Source: Glandiceps talaboti
Taxonomy: Eukaryota > Hemichordata > Enteropneusta > Spengelidae
NCBI RefSeq assembly: GCF_964340395.1
Contig: NC_135571.1
Location: forward strand, 15,234,721-15,298,720
Length of the DNA stretch: 64,000 nucleotides
Direction: 5' to 3'
Shown here: piece by piece, positions 10,100 to 21,690 of the stretch
Numbering within the stretch: the stretch's first letter is position 1
Layout: each line of letters opens with the position of its first letter
The notes under the pieces: generated by a model
The model's input: only the letters and a program-made list of their open reading frames with translations
The model's database searches: none
What the model was told of the DNA's origin: nothing
Position numbers and translations under genes: made by a program

Positions 10100-10772
10100 G
10101 ATTGCGATTCACTTCATTCCAATTTCAACTCACCCCATTTTCATCTTGTCTTTTCATCTTGTCCCATTTTCAACTCACCCCATTTTCATCTTGTCCCATT
10201 TTCAACTCGCCCCATGTTCAACTTGCCCCATTTTCAACTCGCCCCCAACAACACTAGTAAACATTTATAAATCTAAACGATACATGAATCGAGGTACTGG
10301 GACTCAAAAATTTACATGATTTTATGAAAGTGGCCTGTCAAAGCATAGCAAATGTAGCATTTACATGTAGTAGCAAAAAGTGGTGGTCATGCATGCATGT
10401 GGGTTTTGGCTATGTGTTTAAAGTATGTACTGTACAATGTATACCCCATTTACAGTGCAAGTGGTACTTCATTAGGTTTCGTATAAGTGGAATACACGAT
10501 ACATACATACATGTACATGTACACCTTCCAAACTGAGTACTACTAGCTTCAATTTTCATATACGCACAGGTAAATTATATTGTAATGAGTTGGGGTGAGT
10601 TTAAAATTGGAGAGAGTTGAGTTGAATTGGGCAAGTTGAAATTGGACGAGTGGAAACTGGAGCGAGTTGAAAATGGGGCGAGTTGAAAATGGTACAAGTC
10701 GAAATTGGGGCGAGTTGAAAATGGGGCAAGTTGCGAGGGACGAGTTGAAATTGGAAGAGTTGATCCATCACC
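10100..10772. mobile_element. Non-autonomous Mutator-like TIR element, copy A (673 bp)
   Basis: The left arm is a run of words like CCCATTTTCAACTCG and the right arm a run of the complement (GGGCGAGTTGAAAAT), so the inverted ends are themselves short tandem arrays. It begins GATTGCGATTCACTT and ends GTTGATCCATCACC. It is flanked by a perfect 9-bp direct repeat, TGTTACCTT. Known: 9-bp duplications are typical of Mutator-like (MULE) elements. Copy B at 56120-56844 shares ends and interior (AACAACACTAG...TAAATCTAAACG). No transposase frame is present. Confidence 0.8.
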
Positions 10773-10781
10773 TGTTACCTT

Positions 10782-12152
10782 TACTGGCCTGTCTTGTGTT
10801 ATGGAGATGAATTTGGTTGGAAAGACTGATCATTTCAGTGAGGTAACTAGGTGCATTATACCTGTAATGGATTTGTAGGCGAGTGTTGCCAGCTGGCGCT
10901 TCCATCTAATTTGAGGGCTGACCCAACCCAAGTTTTCATATACCCAACCCGTACTAGTCTCACCAGGAACTTGGAGTAGTCAACCAGCTCGATTACGGGA
11001 GTTCAAATGTCTTCAAAATAGAAATACTTTTGAAAAGTAATTACATCACACATTTGTAGCATAATCAAAATATTTAGAGGTATGAACACAATTTCATTTA
11101 TTTTTATGGCAAAATATGTACATGATATATACTCATACATGATGTAGTTCTCCTTGTCGACATCAGAAGTAAGTCAAGACTAGATTCTTAGTTTAATTTA
11201 GTTTAGTTTAATAGGGATTGAGTATCCTAAGATAATAACATCAGAAGTACAGAAGTGCTGATCAATGTTATTTTTGAAGTCATTTATGTCCTTAGATAAT
11301 AGCTTGTGCAGTGGCACCGAAGCTGTTGCATAGCGGCTCAATGGCTAGTACGCATGCGTCGTATATACTATGCGAAAAAAATTGGTGGTTCTCCCAGGGA
11401 TGCATTGCGGCACGCAGTGACTACGCATGCGCCTTCCATATACTATGTGCATTCTCCACGTGCTACCGTATCATTGTATAACATCACCATGCATTGCAAT
11501 ATTGTAACAGTAGGCCTGTTGGCACGATTATCGTAACATTGTAACGAGTATCGAGGCATCACTGTACCTCAAGGAGAAATTGTTACACTATTTGGAAGTT
11601 TGATGCATAGTGGTACGCGATACGGACCACTGATGACAGAGCGTAGTTTAATTTCCAGGTTGTGGAAGTGTGGTTTTGACATTTATACAAATGTATTGTC
11701 AATAATTGATTTTTTTACACGTTCTTAAAAGAATAACTACTTTCCTATGTTTGTTGGTATAGTAACATTCCTAAATCATCAAGTTGAATTGAGAAATCAT
11801 GATGTTCGGCAACATGTCAACAAAACATTTGTCCAAAGACCAACGTACGTTGGTGGAGGGTCTATGTTAAGTTGGTTGATTGAAAATGAACAATATTAAT
11901 CTAATGGCTATGATGGTTTTTGAAACCAACAACTACATAGAGGGTTGACTTTCTTTACTTCTCGTCTATGTCAGAGAATTACATGTCATTAAATACGGAG
12001 CCTTCAAGACCAAAGAAGTGTTCAGAGGTACCCCAATTCCGTCAAAATCGGCAAATGTAGCAAGGCATGCAGCAGTTTGAAACGGGTAGTATGCTGACCC
12101 CTCGCTCACGTTTTCAATGTGGTCTCATCTATTTGCATTTGCAGTAGAGGAA
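10782..12152. other. Intergenic, no gene seen
   Basis: About 1.4 kb without a convincing exon or repeat. Short frames such as 11306-11536 have no recognisable features. Confidence 0.45.
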
Positions 12153-12241
12153 TTGTAGCGTTTGATTCGGGTTAAACGTCGGAACGAAAAAAGGCCCAAG
12201 AACAGACGAAAAAGTCCTCAAAATCACATCAAACGCTACAA
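12153..12241. repeat. Perfect 14-bp inverted repeat (stem-loop)
   Basis: TTGTAGCGTTTGAT at 12153-12166 and its exact complement at 12228-12241, with a 61-nt loop. It could be a hairpin or the ends of a tiny insertion. No function is assigned. Confidence 0.5.
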
Positions 12242-12575
12242 CGCTCTTATGGATGTATACACATATTTCTCCAGTGAAAATTCTGCCAATGACTCTTTCC
12301 TTCTGTGTTTACAGACATTGTCAGATTTGAGTCACCACATACAACTTACTACTTACAAGGACTGCTTCCTTGCCTGTGGAGTCACGTACAGTGTACACCA
12401 CAACTTGGCACAAGCAGAGCCAAGCCCTATCCTACACATACGTCATCCATAAAGATGGCTTTTAAACCCATCGAAAAAAAGCCTAAAAAGGAAAACTATT
12501 GCTATTCATTTCGAAATTTTCCACTGGTACACGTTGAGTAATAATAACATGACTGTGTGGAAAAAAAACAAGCTG

Positions 12576-12697
12576 CCCACAGGCACTCGAATCAATCTGT
12601 AGACGATCATTTTTTAAGTATAGTAAATAAATAAATATATATGTTAAATATTCACTACACATTTTTAAAAAATCATACATATTGATTCGAGTGCCTG
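12576..12697. mobile_element. Tiny TIR element (~120 bp)
   Basis: The inverted ends begin CACAGGCACTCGAATCAAT (19 bp perfect) and continue imperfectly to TTTTTTAA. The interior is A+T only. The CACAGG end resembles hAT termini, but no clear 8-bp duplication was found. Confidence 0.6.
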
Positions 12698-13199
12698 TGC
12701 TGTGCGCTGAACGTACAAAACATTCTGAGATTAATTCTAAGGTCACAAAGGTGTGTAGTTACAACTATCGCTAAGCGGATATGGCAAGGGTTATAGTTTT
12801 TAAACGCCAACAAAAATATATACGACTTACTTTGTTTGGGCGTTAAATGAACAATTACAATATGTCTTCAATGTTAAAATTGTCCTCGTTGACGACAGTT
12901 TTCCTGCAGCTTCAAATATTTTGTGTGGCGGAGAGTTTGTGGTGGAACTTATTATACATGTACATGTACATGTATACATGTAGCAAACGTTAACACCGCC
13001 ATACTTTTTCGAAGCAATGCATTGTGGGTATTTATCAGGGCCCGGGCGGCTTTCGGGGGGGGGGGGGTTAGGGCATATTTTAGAAAATGAAAATTAGGGG
13101 AGGCCACATTTTACACATTAGCCCACCTCTGCCACCGGTTGTAAATCCTACTGCTACCACAATCCCACCATTGTAAAGTAAATTATATAAACATGTCAT

Positions 13200-13200
<1 letters not shown>
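12698..13200. other. Intergenic, no gene seen
   Basis: Unique sequence. A G-rich stretch at about 13045-13110 (GGTTAGGGCATATTTTAG, then GGGGAGGCCACATTTTACAC) resembles the arms of the G-rich TIR elements at 27.7-30.4 kb. Confidence 0.4.

Positions 13201-13278
<78 letters not shown>
13201..13278. repeat. (ATC)n microsatellite
   Basis: About 26 uninterrupted ATC/CAT triplets. Confidence 0.97.
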
Positions 13279-13411
13279 CCATTTTTTAGTATTGATAAAG
13301 GTCAGCGACTTGTGCAAAGTTTCAATTGGTGAGATGTAAGTGTCAATCCAGTGCGAATATGCCACTATGCCCTGCAAGTTGCAACAGTACCAGTTCCTGC
13401 CCGGGGGTCCT

Positions 13412-13612
13412 TGGTCTATCTGCTAGACCTCGGATGTTCTTCCGATATATATAACGAGTGTGAAGCTATCATCATATTCACATTGATCGTAGAGGTCAAC
13501 TTTTGAAAGTGAAGATGAATATGAATATGATGGTAGCTTCACACTCGTTCCGATATACGACACACGCCCGAACAACGCTATCGAGGATGGGGGGGGGGGG
13601 GGGGGGGGGGGG
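13412..13612. mobile_element. TIR fragment with nested hairpin, ending in a G run
   Basis: The sequence CTAGACCTCGGATGTTCTTC matches the ends of the element at 46111-46648. It is interrupted by an inverted pair, CGAGTGTGAAGCTATCATC at about 13455 and its near-complement ending at 13547. That pair is flanked by a 10-bp direct repeat TTCCGATATA (13440-13449 and 13548-13557). Matching sequence resumes (ACACGCCCGAACAACGCTAT) and ends in a run of about 24 G. It looks like an element within an element, just upstream of GSKIP. Confidence 0.5.
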
Positions 13613-13719
13613 CAAACAAACGATTTTGTTACGGCGCCCTCTGGAGAGGCAAGGTTATCTTTGACCCATGACCCAGCTAGTATTGTTGTGAACGGGGACA
13701 TACATCAAGTTAGGTTGTC

Positions 13720-13911
13720 ATGTCAGTCGACAGGGCCGAGTGTAAGTTGATGAGTGTTGAAGCGAAGGCTGCGATGCAAGAGGTTTCTTTTGCCGTAAAG
13801 TCTGTTGAAATATCTGAACTACTTCCACATACTGACGAACTGGTTCATCTCAATTTGAAGACCAAAGAAGAACAGACATATTGCGTGGAGTTATCAGTGA
13901 AAGGTTTCCGG
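13720..13911 (+). CDS. GSKIP coding exon 1 (GSK3-beta interacting protein, N-terminal part)
   Basis: Seen: 64 codons from an ATG that is the first Met after an in-frame TAG (13711-13713), to a phase-0 donor CGG|GTAAGTG. Residues about 12-64 resemble vertebrate GSKIP in order: EAKAAMQEVSFAV (the helix region that in mammals binds PKA RII), the hydrophobic segment SELLPHTDELVHLNL, and TKEEQTYCVELSVKGFR (family pattern TKERxxYCLEL). Known: GSKIP is a small cytosolic A-kinase anchoring protein that binds and restrains GSK3-beta and scaffolds PKA. The N-terminus is shorter than in vertebrates. The exon joins in phase to the one at 17344. Confidence 0.88.
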
Positions 13912-13962
13912 GTAAGTGCACTCGTACACCGATACTTCTGATCACAGGGAAAAGGACGATAC

Positions 13963-14094
<132 letters not shown>

Positions 14095-14148
14095 TAGCAG
14101 AGCATTATAGATTTAATTCAAAAGAATAAGGATGTAATAAGTCGTTAT

Positions 14149-14533
14149 GGTCTGTGTATATACCGTCCATTTGTTTTTCGTTTGTCTATTGCAAACAAGA
14201 AAAACGAAAAACCAGTGCCTACTTCGTTTTTCATTTTCTCGTTTTTCGTGTCATTGATCAGAAAACAGAACAAGGAAAACGAACTGTTTTTTCCATTGCC
14301 GTTTCGTTTTATAATAATACAAAAACAGTAAACAAACTCTGTTCCATTTTTTCCTTTTTCGTTTAATATGGAGATAGTAAAGGCTTTTTCCATGACACGA
14401 AAAACGAAAACTGAATTGTATTCCTTTTTTGTTTTCCGATCGAGAAAATGAAAAACGAAGTACGCACTGGTTTTTCGTTCTTCTTGTTTGCAATAGACAA
14501 ATGAAAAACAAATGGACGGTATATACACGGACC
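14149..14533. mobile_element. TIR element with ~93-bp inverted ends (385 bp)
   Basis: The left end GGTCTGTGTATATACCGTCC and the complement of the right end GGTCCGTGTATATACCGTCC continue as inverted repeats for about 93 bp with roughly four differences. The interior is rich in GTTTTTCGT-like words. No transposase and no clear target duplication. Confidence 0.75.
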
Positions 14534-14849
14534 AAATGGCTCCTGTGTATCTTACTTGATACTCTACTATTATTTAAGCAATAAACCACCCCAAGATAAG
14601 AACTATCGTACCAGCAGTGCATTATCACTCGTTTTAGACGCGCTAGCTCGATGTCTAGACCAATCAGATCCCTCGATTTCCACCATCAATATACTGGTAT
14701 AATATAATAGTAGTTATACCGCTCTACATGTATATGTATTGAGCACTGTTTGCTCCAGTATAGACATATTGTGTATGCTGAGTTGAGTATATATATATTC
14801 TCTCTATTTCAAATAAAAATTAAATTATTGTTTCCTCACTGTTTTTTTC

Positions 14850-15443
14850 TAATCTTGCTGTTAGATCTCCGGGCTTTCTTCCGATGCAATCAATCAATCA
14901 ATCAATCTTTATTGCATACCAACATGCCATAGCAAGCATGGTAAAGCATACAAAAATAACATACAGAAATAAAGCGAAGTTCGCTGTGTGAACGAAGTTC
15001 GCAGTGAGGGTTGCCCAAACATCTAGCTAATGTCATTTTCTGACTTGACATTCCGTTGAGATGACGAATGGCCATGGGTTGGGTCATGTATGCATATATA
15101 TATGTAAATATATTCAATAACCTATGACCTCTATAATGCTAATGCTCTATAATACTAATGTCCAATATCACATGATGATAACAAACTACTAACTATTATG
15201 TCTTTAACAGTTTATGGTAATTGTGAGTTTGATGAGTGTGTAGACGTTGTCATTCACACATTTCAGTTAAGGCATTGGTGGTTATTTTTACAAGCCCCTC
15301 CTTAAGCTGAATATGCATGAAAAAATAGCTATTGTCCTCTGTGCTTGTCATCAATATGGTTCTCTGATTGGCAGTTATTATATCCCTGAACTGTGGAGAT
15401 GACTTTTCCTAGACGGCTAAGACCTCGGATGTTCCATCCTCGA
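14850..15443 (+). mobile_element. Truncated Mutator-like element, second copy of the family at 46111
   Basis: It starts TAATCTTGCTGTTAGATC and follows the complement of 46111-46648 through CGAAGTTCGC, GACATTCCGTTGAGAT, GGTTGGGTCATGTATGCATA and AAGCCCCTCCTTAAGCTGAA, to GACCTCGGATGTTCCATCCT. The distal end present in the other copy is missing. A LINE-like tail is inserted near its left end. Confidence 0.7.
14886..14977 (-). mobile_element. LINE-like 3' tail with (ATTG)n end
   Basis: This segment is absent from the sister copy at 46111-46648. On the minus strand it ends AATAAAGATTGATTGATTG, that is, a polyadenylation-like AATAAA followed by a short tetranucleotide tail. Such tails are usual for several LINE clades. 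Only the 3' end is present. Confidence 0.5.
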
Positions 15444-15463
15444 TGTACAGTCATGTCATATTA

Positions 15464-16121
15464 GAGAGTTTCGGCTACACGTTCAACGTGTACGCGAATG
15501 CGCAACTCACTTACGTTCACGTTCACGTATCAGCTGTGACCTAATTTTGCTTCGGCTAGCCGTTTACGTATATCAATAACAGATTACATGGTTAGCCTAA
15601 ATATTACATTAATGTTTTGGTTATATGACATAAATAGCGCAATGACAATAACCGTATGACTCGACATTATGACAAGACAAATAATTAAGCAGATATATTT
15701 ACGTGAATAATCTCGTATGTTCACAATAAAATCACCCTGTAGTATCTTGAAGATTGCAGCGACAGTCATCATCGTACATCGTGATTTCTGTGCGAAATCA
15801 GTTACGTGAAGGCAGCCACAGATTCAAGGCTGCATTTTAAATATTTTATCAAGGAAAACAAAATTACTGAGGTGTATTATGTTGTGAAGGGTCAACCTTG
15901 CTAAAAGTATCAACATTTTTGATAATATTAGTGATTATTTTACAAAAAATTTTAAAAGAAATTTCACGTTGTTTACTTACGTGTAAACAGCCGTCGCCAC
16001 GTTCGAAACGCCTGCGAAACTTGTCAGTACGCAGAGAAGTAGGTCAAAATTGCGACGTAGTAGCACAAAATCTCCTACGTCACATGTGCGCGTACACGTT
16101 GAACGTGTAGCCGAAACTCTC
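15464..16121. mobile_element. TIR element with perfect 33-bp ends (658 bp)
   Basis: The ends start GAGAGTTTCGGCTACACG and are perfect inverted repeats for 33 bp (15464-15496 and 16089-16121). Both sides abut TA, consistent with a TA target duplication and a Tc1/mariner-type or similar MITE. The TIR contains its own palindrome ACACGTTCAACGTGT. No transposase frame was found. Confidence 0.8.
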
Positions 16122-17343
16122 TATTATGTAGGGAGAACACCTAAAGTGAATGAGTCAGAAACTTGGTGAGATGTTTCTAGAAGTGTTATTCTATATCCTT
16201 GCTTTTCCTCAAAAATCTTCAACTCTGAAATTACCCAGTTAAGTAGAGTGAGCTTAACTTTGTTGAGAATGTGTAGATTTGTCCTCATTAATAGCTGACA
16301 CAGTGAGAACAGTACATTGTTAATTAGCTATAATGTTTACTTTACTATTTCCTCTGGTGGTTATGTGTGTATCATGGCCAGTTTGGTTTATGACTTGATT
16401 ATGTAATATGTTGTAAGACAGTTGTTTCATCACCTACCCATCTAAACTGAATGTAGCTGGTGTTTAAAATATTACAATAAGACAACCAAGAAAGTTAAAC
16501 CTGTTACATTGGTATGACTTGGTTCCAAATTGATTTTAAAAATATAAAGAAGTATGAAACCTTGTAGACACATCACTTTAAAGTTTGATTAGGATGTTGA
16601 TGTACTTGTCTTGTACACTTCCAACATAGGATGGCTGGATTATTATGATGGAAATTAGTTATGAAAAGTTTGTTTTGGTTACAACTTTAAAATGATATAT
16701 CTATCATTGCCCTGAACATGAAGTTGTGCGACAACACAATATTTGCACTATTTTTTCTTCCATCGCAATCCAAAATACAATGACCACAATTTTCAAAACA
16801 GCATGACCCCCCCCCCACTGCCAATTTCAAAAACAGGGTGACCCCCCTACAAATCCACCCCCACCCTCCCAATCGCTACTCTCATTTCAATAGCTGTCTT
16901 CCTCTGACTTTTTGGTGAACGTAGTCCTTCAAAGTAACCTCTGACCTTTGACCTGAATAAAACGATTAGCAGATACTTTTTCAGTGGTATCTGTATGATA
17001 TATGAAATGCTAACTTCTTATTGGAACCACACAGAATTTATTCATACTATAAAATTAAGGTACACTATAAGATGTATTGCTCCCTACATTACACATGTAC
17101 ATGTATATGTTGTATGGGAATTATTCAGATGGTGTATTGTGGTTGTCTATTGAGGGCACATTGCTATGTTGCAATGTACCTGTCAAGTCCTAACAGATCC
17201 AAATGTGAAATAAAGGAAGTTGAAACAGGTTAGAAAAAGATTATGTATGTTAACAGTTAAGATGCTACGATTTATATCACTTTCAAAAATACCCATTTTC
17301 ACTTGTACTAATTTAAATATTTTGTATGATTTGCCTTGTACAG

Positions 17344-17526
17344 ATTGTTGGAAACCAGTTTGACTGTGTTGGTAACTCTGCTGACAATTCATACTTTGAA
17401 ACCATTTATGCCCTACTTGACAAACTCAGTCCAGGTTATAGACTTAGCTTTGGTGAAGCCCTTATCAACAAACTGTCTATGTTACAAGACACCAACAAGA
17501 TACAGCAAGACGATGATAAGACATGA
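17344..17526 (+). CDS. GSKIP coding exon 2 (GSK3-binding C-terminal part)
   Basis: Seen: after the acceptor TTGTACAG, 60 codons and a TGA stop. The order IVGNQFDCV, then ETIYALLDKLSPGYRLSFG, then EALINKLSMLQ matches the conserved C-terminal half of GSKIP, which in mammals holds the GSK3-beta interaction helix. Joined in phase 0 to exon 1, the product is about 124 residues, against 139 for the human protein; the difference is at the ends. No frame damage is seen, so the gene is probably functional. No polyadenylation site could be fixed; AT-rich AATAAA-like words occur only several hundred bases downstream. Confidence 0.9.
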   Translation: MVGNQFDCVGNSADNSYFETIYALLDKLSPGYRLSFGEALINKLSMLQDTNKIQQDDDKT

Positions 17527-18314
17527 ACAATTAACATCAATATTATTATTATTAGAAGTTAGACGACTGACTTTTTGTTGATGTTCATGTTTCTTATTTC
17601 TAATAGCTGAGCATTCAGTATTCAACTATTTGTATACAACACTTTGAAATGAACTGTTTTAACAATGTGATAAAGACACTAGACTCTTTACAATACTGCT
17701 TAACAGATGTGCAGAGATCATGGTAGAATTGACCGTACTATTCAGCAGCGATCATGGTAGAATTGACTACTATTCTGTGGAAATCAGCTTGGAAATCAGA
17801 TTAACACGGTAACAGAAAGAGCCAATCACTGGCATCGACTCATTCTTGGGGAATACCCTTTTGTCAATCATGTGATAATGCATGTGAGGACATTATCATT
17901 ATGCACACAGTTTGAATTTCTGACTATTTAGTCATTGTTCATGATACCACTAAGCAACCGAAACTTTTACATTCTATTTCTCTACCCTTCAAATATAGAC
18001 TTGTTATTTTTGTGGAGGGGTTGGGTGTATAGTGGCATTGTTCACATAAAACAACAATCGCGCGATTCACGATCATACATGAGGCGCATGTTATGAAATG
18101 AGCAACAGAAAAAAAATAAAAAAATAAATATAATAACTATGACTGCTTGAAGTTGTTCTTGAGTGGAACTCTTGAAAGATGAAAGTGAAAGAGTTAGAAC
18201 TTAGATAAATATCTTGATGAGTATTAATTACCCAAACAGAGGAAATTAAAAAGAGAAAAATTAGACATAATATCCACTCACATAGTAGGAATACAAGAAT
18301 TTAGATCTAGAAAA
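17527..18314. other. GSKIP 3' flank
   Basis: AT-rich sequence, probably partly 3' UTR. ATCATGGTAGAATTGAC is repeated at about 17718 and 17751. No other gene is seen. Confidence 0.45.
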
Positions 18315-18716
18315 ATGACTGCATATGAAATTAAAACTAATATCATGGGTATGAGTGAAACAGATAGTTGTGACTCTGAGACTGAAAGTGACACTTCTGT
18401 AATGAGTGTGCTAGGCAGTGATGGAGACAATTGTGATACTGATAGCTCAGAAAGTTCATGTACTGATGATAACACTGATAGTGATTGTGATGAAACAAGT
18501 CTGCACATCCTCGCGGAAAAGTTACTTTGAGAAATGGCAGAATTGCAGATCGATTTTTGTTGCATTAAATAATCATGTTTTTTCAATGACCTCCCCCCTA
18601 GAAAATTGTGAAATTTTTGTTGTGTGTGCTAACCCCCCCCCCCCCAATTTTTCCTGGAAAAAATTGATTCCCCCCCCCCCCCGAAAATCCTCTGCTCCCA
18701 CTGGAAGTAAAATCTG
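18315..18716 (+). pseudogene. Acidic Ser/Asp/Glu-rich frame followed by C-rich element end
   Basis: A 71-codon frame (to 18530) is dominated by Ser, Asp, Glu and Thr (for example SETDSCDSETESD). C runs and the words AATTTTTCCTGGAAAAAATT and CTCTGCTCCCACTGGAAG follow. Similar acidic text (SETDIMA, TSESD) sits inside the G-rich TIR element at 27733-28819, and similar C/A-rich ends close the element at 29536-30450. It is best read as a remnant of such an element rather than a host gene. Confidence 0.4.
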
Positions 18717-18821
18717 AAAACTCCCTTAATACTATGTTAGTAATTGGTTAAACCAAACATGAATATTTATAACATCTTGAATATGCATGTGAAAGTTTCA
18801 GAGTGGAATTTAGCTGGAAGA

Positions 18822-19430
18822 AATGACAGATAACGTAGGCACTATTCGCTCCTGGTATCACCCATGAAATGACAGATAACGTAGGCACTATTCGCTCCTG
18901 GTGTCACCCATGAAATGACAGATAACGTAGGCACTATTCGCTCCTGGTATCACCCATGAAATGACAGATAACATAGGCACTATTCGCTCCTGGTATCACC
19001 CATGAAATGACAGATAACGTAGGCACTATTCGCTCCTGGTATCACCCATGAAATGACAGATAACGTAGGCACTATTCGCTCCTGGTATCACCCATAAAAT
19101 GACAGATAACGTAGGCACTATTCGCTCCTGGTATCACCCATAAAATGACAGATAACGTAGGCACTATTCGCTCCTGGTGTCACCCATAAAATGACAGATA
19201 ACGTAGGCACTATTCGCTCCTGGTGTCACCCATGAAATGACAGATAACGTAGGCACTATTCGCTCCTGGTGTCACCCATGAAATGACAGATAACGTAGGC
19301 ACTATTCGCTCCTGGTGTCACCCATGAAATGACAGATAACGTAGGCACTATTCGCTCCTGGTGTCACCCATGAAATGACAGATAACGTAGGCACTATTCG
19401 CTCCTGGTATCACCCATGAAATGCGTAAAT
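18822..19430. repeat. 46-bp minisatellite, about 13 copies
   Basis: Tandem 46-bp units (ATGACAGATAACGTAGGCAC then TATTCGCTCCTGGTATCACC). Units are nearly identical, varying at GTATC/GTGTC and ATGAA/ATAAA. The length is not a multiple of three and there is no coding potential. Confidence 0.97.
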
Positions 19431-20589
19431 ATAACGTTCAGACGTATAACTCGTTTCTACTGTCGGGTAGGTTGTTGTAATGGTTGAGGGCAACACGCTC
19501 TACGATCGACTTGATGCAGGAGAGACAATAAATTGCAAGATGATGCGAGGTGCAAGGGTTTTAATATATTAATATTGATAATGTTAGGCATACTTATGGT
19601 ACTTTTTCAGAATGAAATAAAATATATTGATACAGTTTAAAGAAGCACTCCACAGTCTCTGAGTCTAGTACATACAAAATGTTAATATAAAATAACAACA
19701 ACAAATTGAAGGATTCCAAAAAAATGAATTTAAGAATAAAGGTTCTACGAACTCGAAACATAATTTCAATATATACATAAACAAGATTTGAACATGTTTT
19801 TCTCTTTTGTAATGCATATTGGGAAGGTTACTTGTTAAGTGGACCTGGAAGTTGAACTCCAAATCGTTCAATCAATACACTTATCGGTCGAACCTCAGAC
19901 CATTCAAATGATCACTACAGTGGTCTGAGATTATACTGGAGAGCAAATAATCGAAACTTTTGTAACCTCTCACGTGGCCTTTCTCTAATGTTGTCAATTA
20001 GCAAATGAAACAGTATACCTTTCCACTTGATATCATGCTATAAACAATTGTGGTACAGAAAATGCTTTACTTTGGTGTTATGGGTTGTAATAGTTATGTA
20101 GAACCATTCCACTGTATCATCTTTATTCCAGTCTCACAGAGGATAAGTTTTTCCCTACGCCTTCTTTCTTCTCTTCAACATTTGTAGTCGTTATCTCACA
20201 GTCATCACCACAATATTGTTCTCAATAGCGACTTGAATCTGTCACTTTATTTGAAAGCCTGATTAGTTGTTCATTACTCTTCAGCCCAACAAATATGTTT
20301 GGTGGTCTGTTGAGATTACACATACACTAAAATCAGTATCGCCCTCTATGTTGGACAACATGTCATTGCTTTGTGTAAACTTCCACAAGGTATAAAGCGA
20401 TTATGATTTCGAAAGACTTTACTACAGCAATGCAACGGTTGGGAAGACATGGAAAATATTTTTGAAAAGTCAAACATTCGTAATAGTTAAGATATGAGAA
20501 CAAGGGTATCATTGAGTAATTGTTAATTGCATTATAAAGGAGCGAATCGAGTATAGATACTGTTCTGTGTTTTGGAATCTTGTCTTCTT
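19431..20589. other. Intergenic, no gene seen
   Basis: Unique AT-rich sequence. A short inverted repeat, CCTCAGACCA / TGGTCTGAG, lies at about 19891-19930. No exon could be supported. Confidence 0.45.
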
Positions 20590-21480
20590 ACCAGATTCTT
20601 AATGTTTTGCAATCTTCCTCCTATCACCATTATCTTCTCCATTTTTACTTTAACATCTTCAGCTGTCTTTTCTGTTCATCCAAAATAACCTGTTCTCCCT
20701 GTGATATCTTTTGTCAACTTTTGTTCAGCGGTGCTCTCTCTTAATTAATGTTTTCCTTTCGTCTTCTAGTTTTTCTTTCAAGTTCACAGCTTTTATCATC
20801 TTCATACTTATTTTTCTTGTTTCTTTGGCCAAAGAGATTCTGGTGATCATAAGTAAGTTCATCTCCTGTCGTTTCACGAACTTGTTCAATGTCTCTAAGT
20901 CGAACTTCTGTTCTCTCTTAATATCACCCAATCGTGCTTCTACTTTATTTTCCATCTTTTCCAGCTCAATTCCACGCCGGTACGCCTCTCTTGACATTTT
21001 TCCTTCTTAAGTAACTTTTCAAAACCATGCGTGAAGTCGGTTTGATTGTTCGTTGCTACTCCCAGTTTCTTTTTTAATTCAGCATCCTGTCTCACTAATT
21101 CGTTTTCTTTCTGTCAAATTTTCTTTTCTTGCATCTAACAGAAGCTTCCTTAATTCAATTTTTTCTTCCCGATTTTCCAATTCTTCTTATTTCTTCATAA
21201 TCATTTGCTGTTCTTTGTACAATTAATTTGTTTGCATGTACTTTTAAGCGCCCCTTTGATGATGCTAAAAGTGGTTCTTTGTTTGGCAAGACACTAGCGC
21301 GATCACGTTTTCCTTTTCTATCATAACTATGTCATTGTCATCTTGAGAAACTACTCTTTTGACAAAAATTTTTGTTGCAGATTCTTTTCGTTCCTCCTAC
21401 TCCTTCATCAAGTATTTCTATTTCATTATTTGTGTTGCCTTGGTACAAGTGGCCTGAATTTCATTTCCTTCTGCTAGCTT
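20590..21480 (-). pseudogene. Decayed coiled-coil reading frame
   Basis: The longest intact part (minus, 20997 to 20725) is Lys/Glu/Arg-rich with heptad-like spacing (for example ENKVEARLGDIKREQKFDLE). Similar charged text continues upstream in other frames (ENREEKIELRKLLLDAR, then DAELKKKLG), separated by stops and frame changes. This looks like one coiled-coil protein broken by several indels. The family is not recognised. Confidence 0.4.
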
Positions 21481-21597
21481 CTTAGCCAGGACATGGCATA
21501 ATGTCAACAATGCAGTTACTATAATACCGTATTGTTACACGATCGAACAAAGTCGTCGGTAGCAATAACCTTTGTCTGTTTAATAATAATGTAACTC

Positions 21598-21599
<2 letters not shown>

Positions 21600-21687
<88 letters not shown>
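21600..21687. repeat. (GA)n(CA)n microsatellite
   Basis: About 29 GA dinucleotides followed by about 14 CA dinucleotides, with no interruption. Confidence 0.98.

Positions 21688-21690
<3 letters not shown>

Noticed and set aside
12162-12541. 96- and 78-codon frames
   Set aside because: Overlap in different frames, one spans a perfect inverted repeat, and neither has recognisable features.
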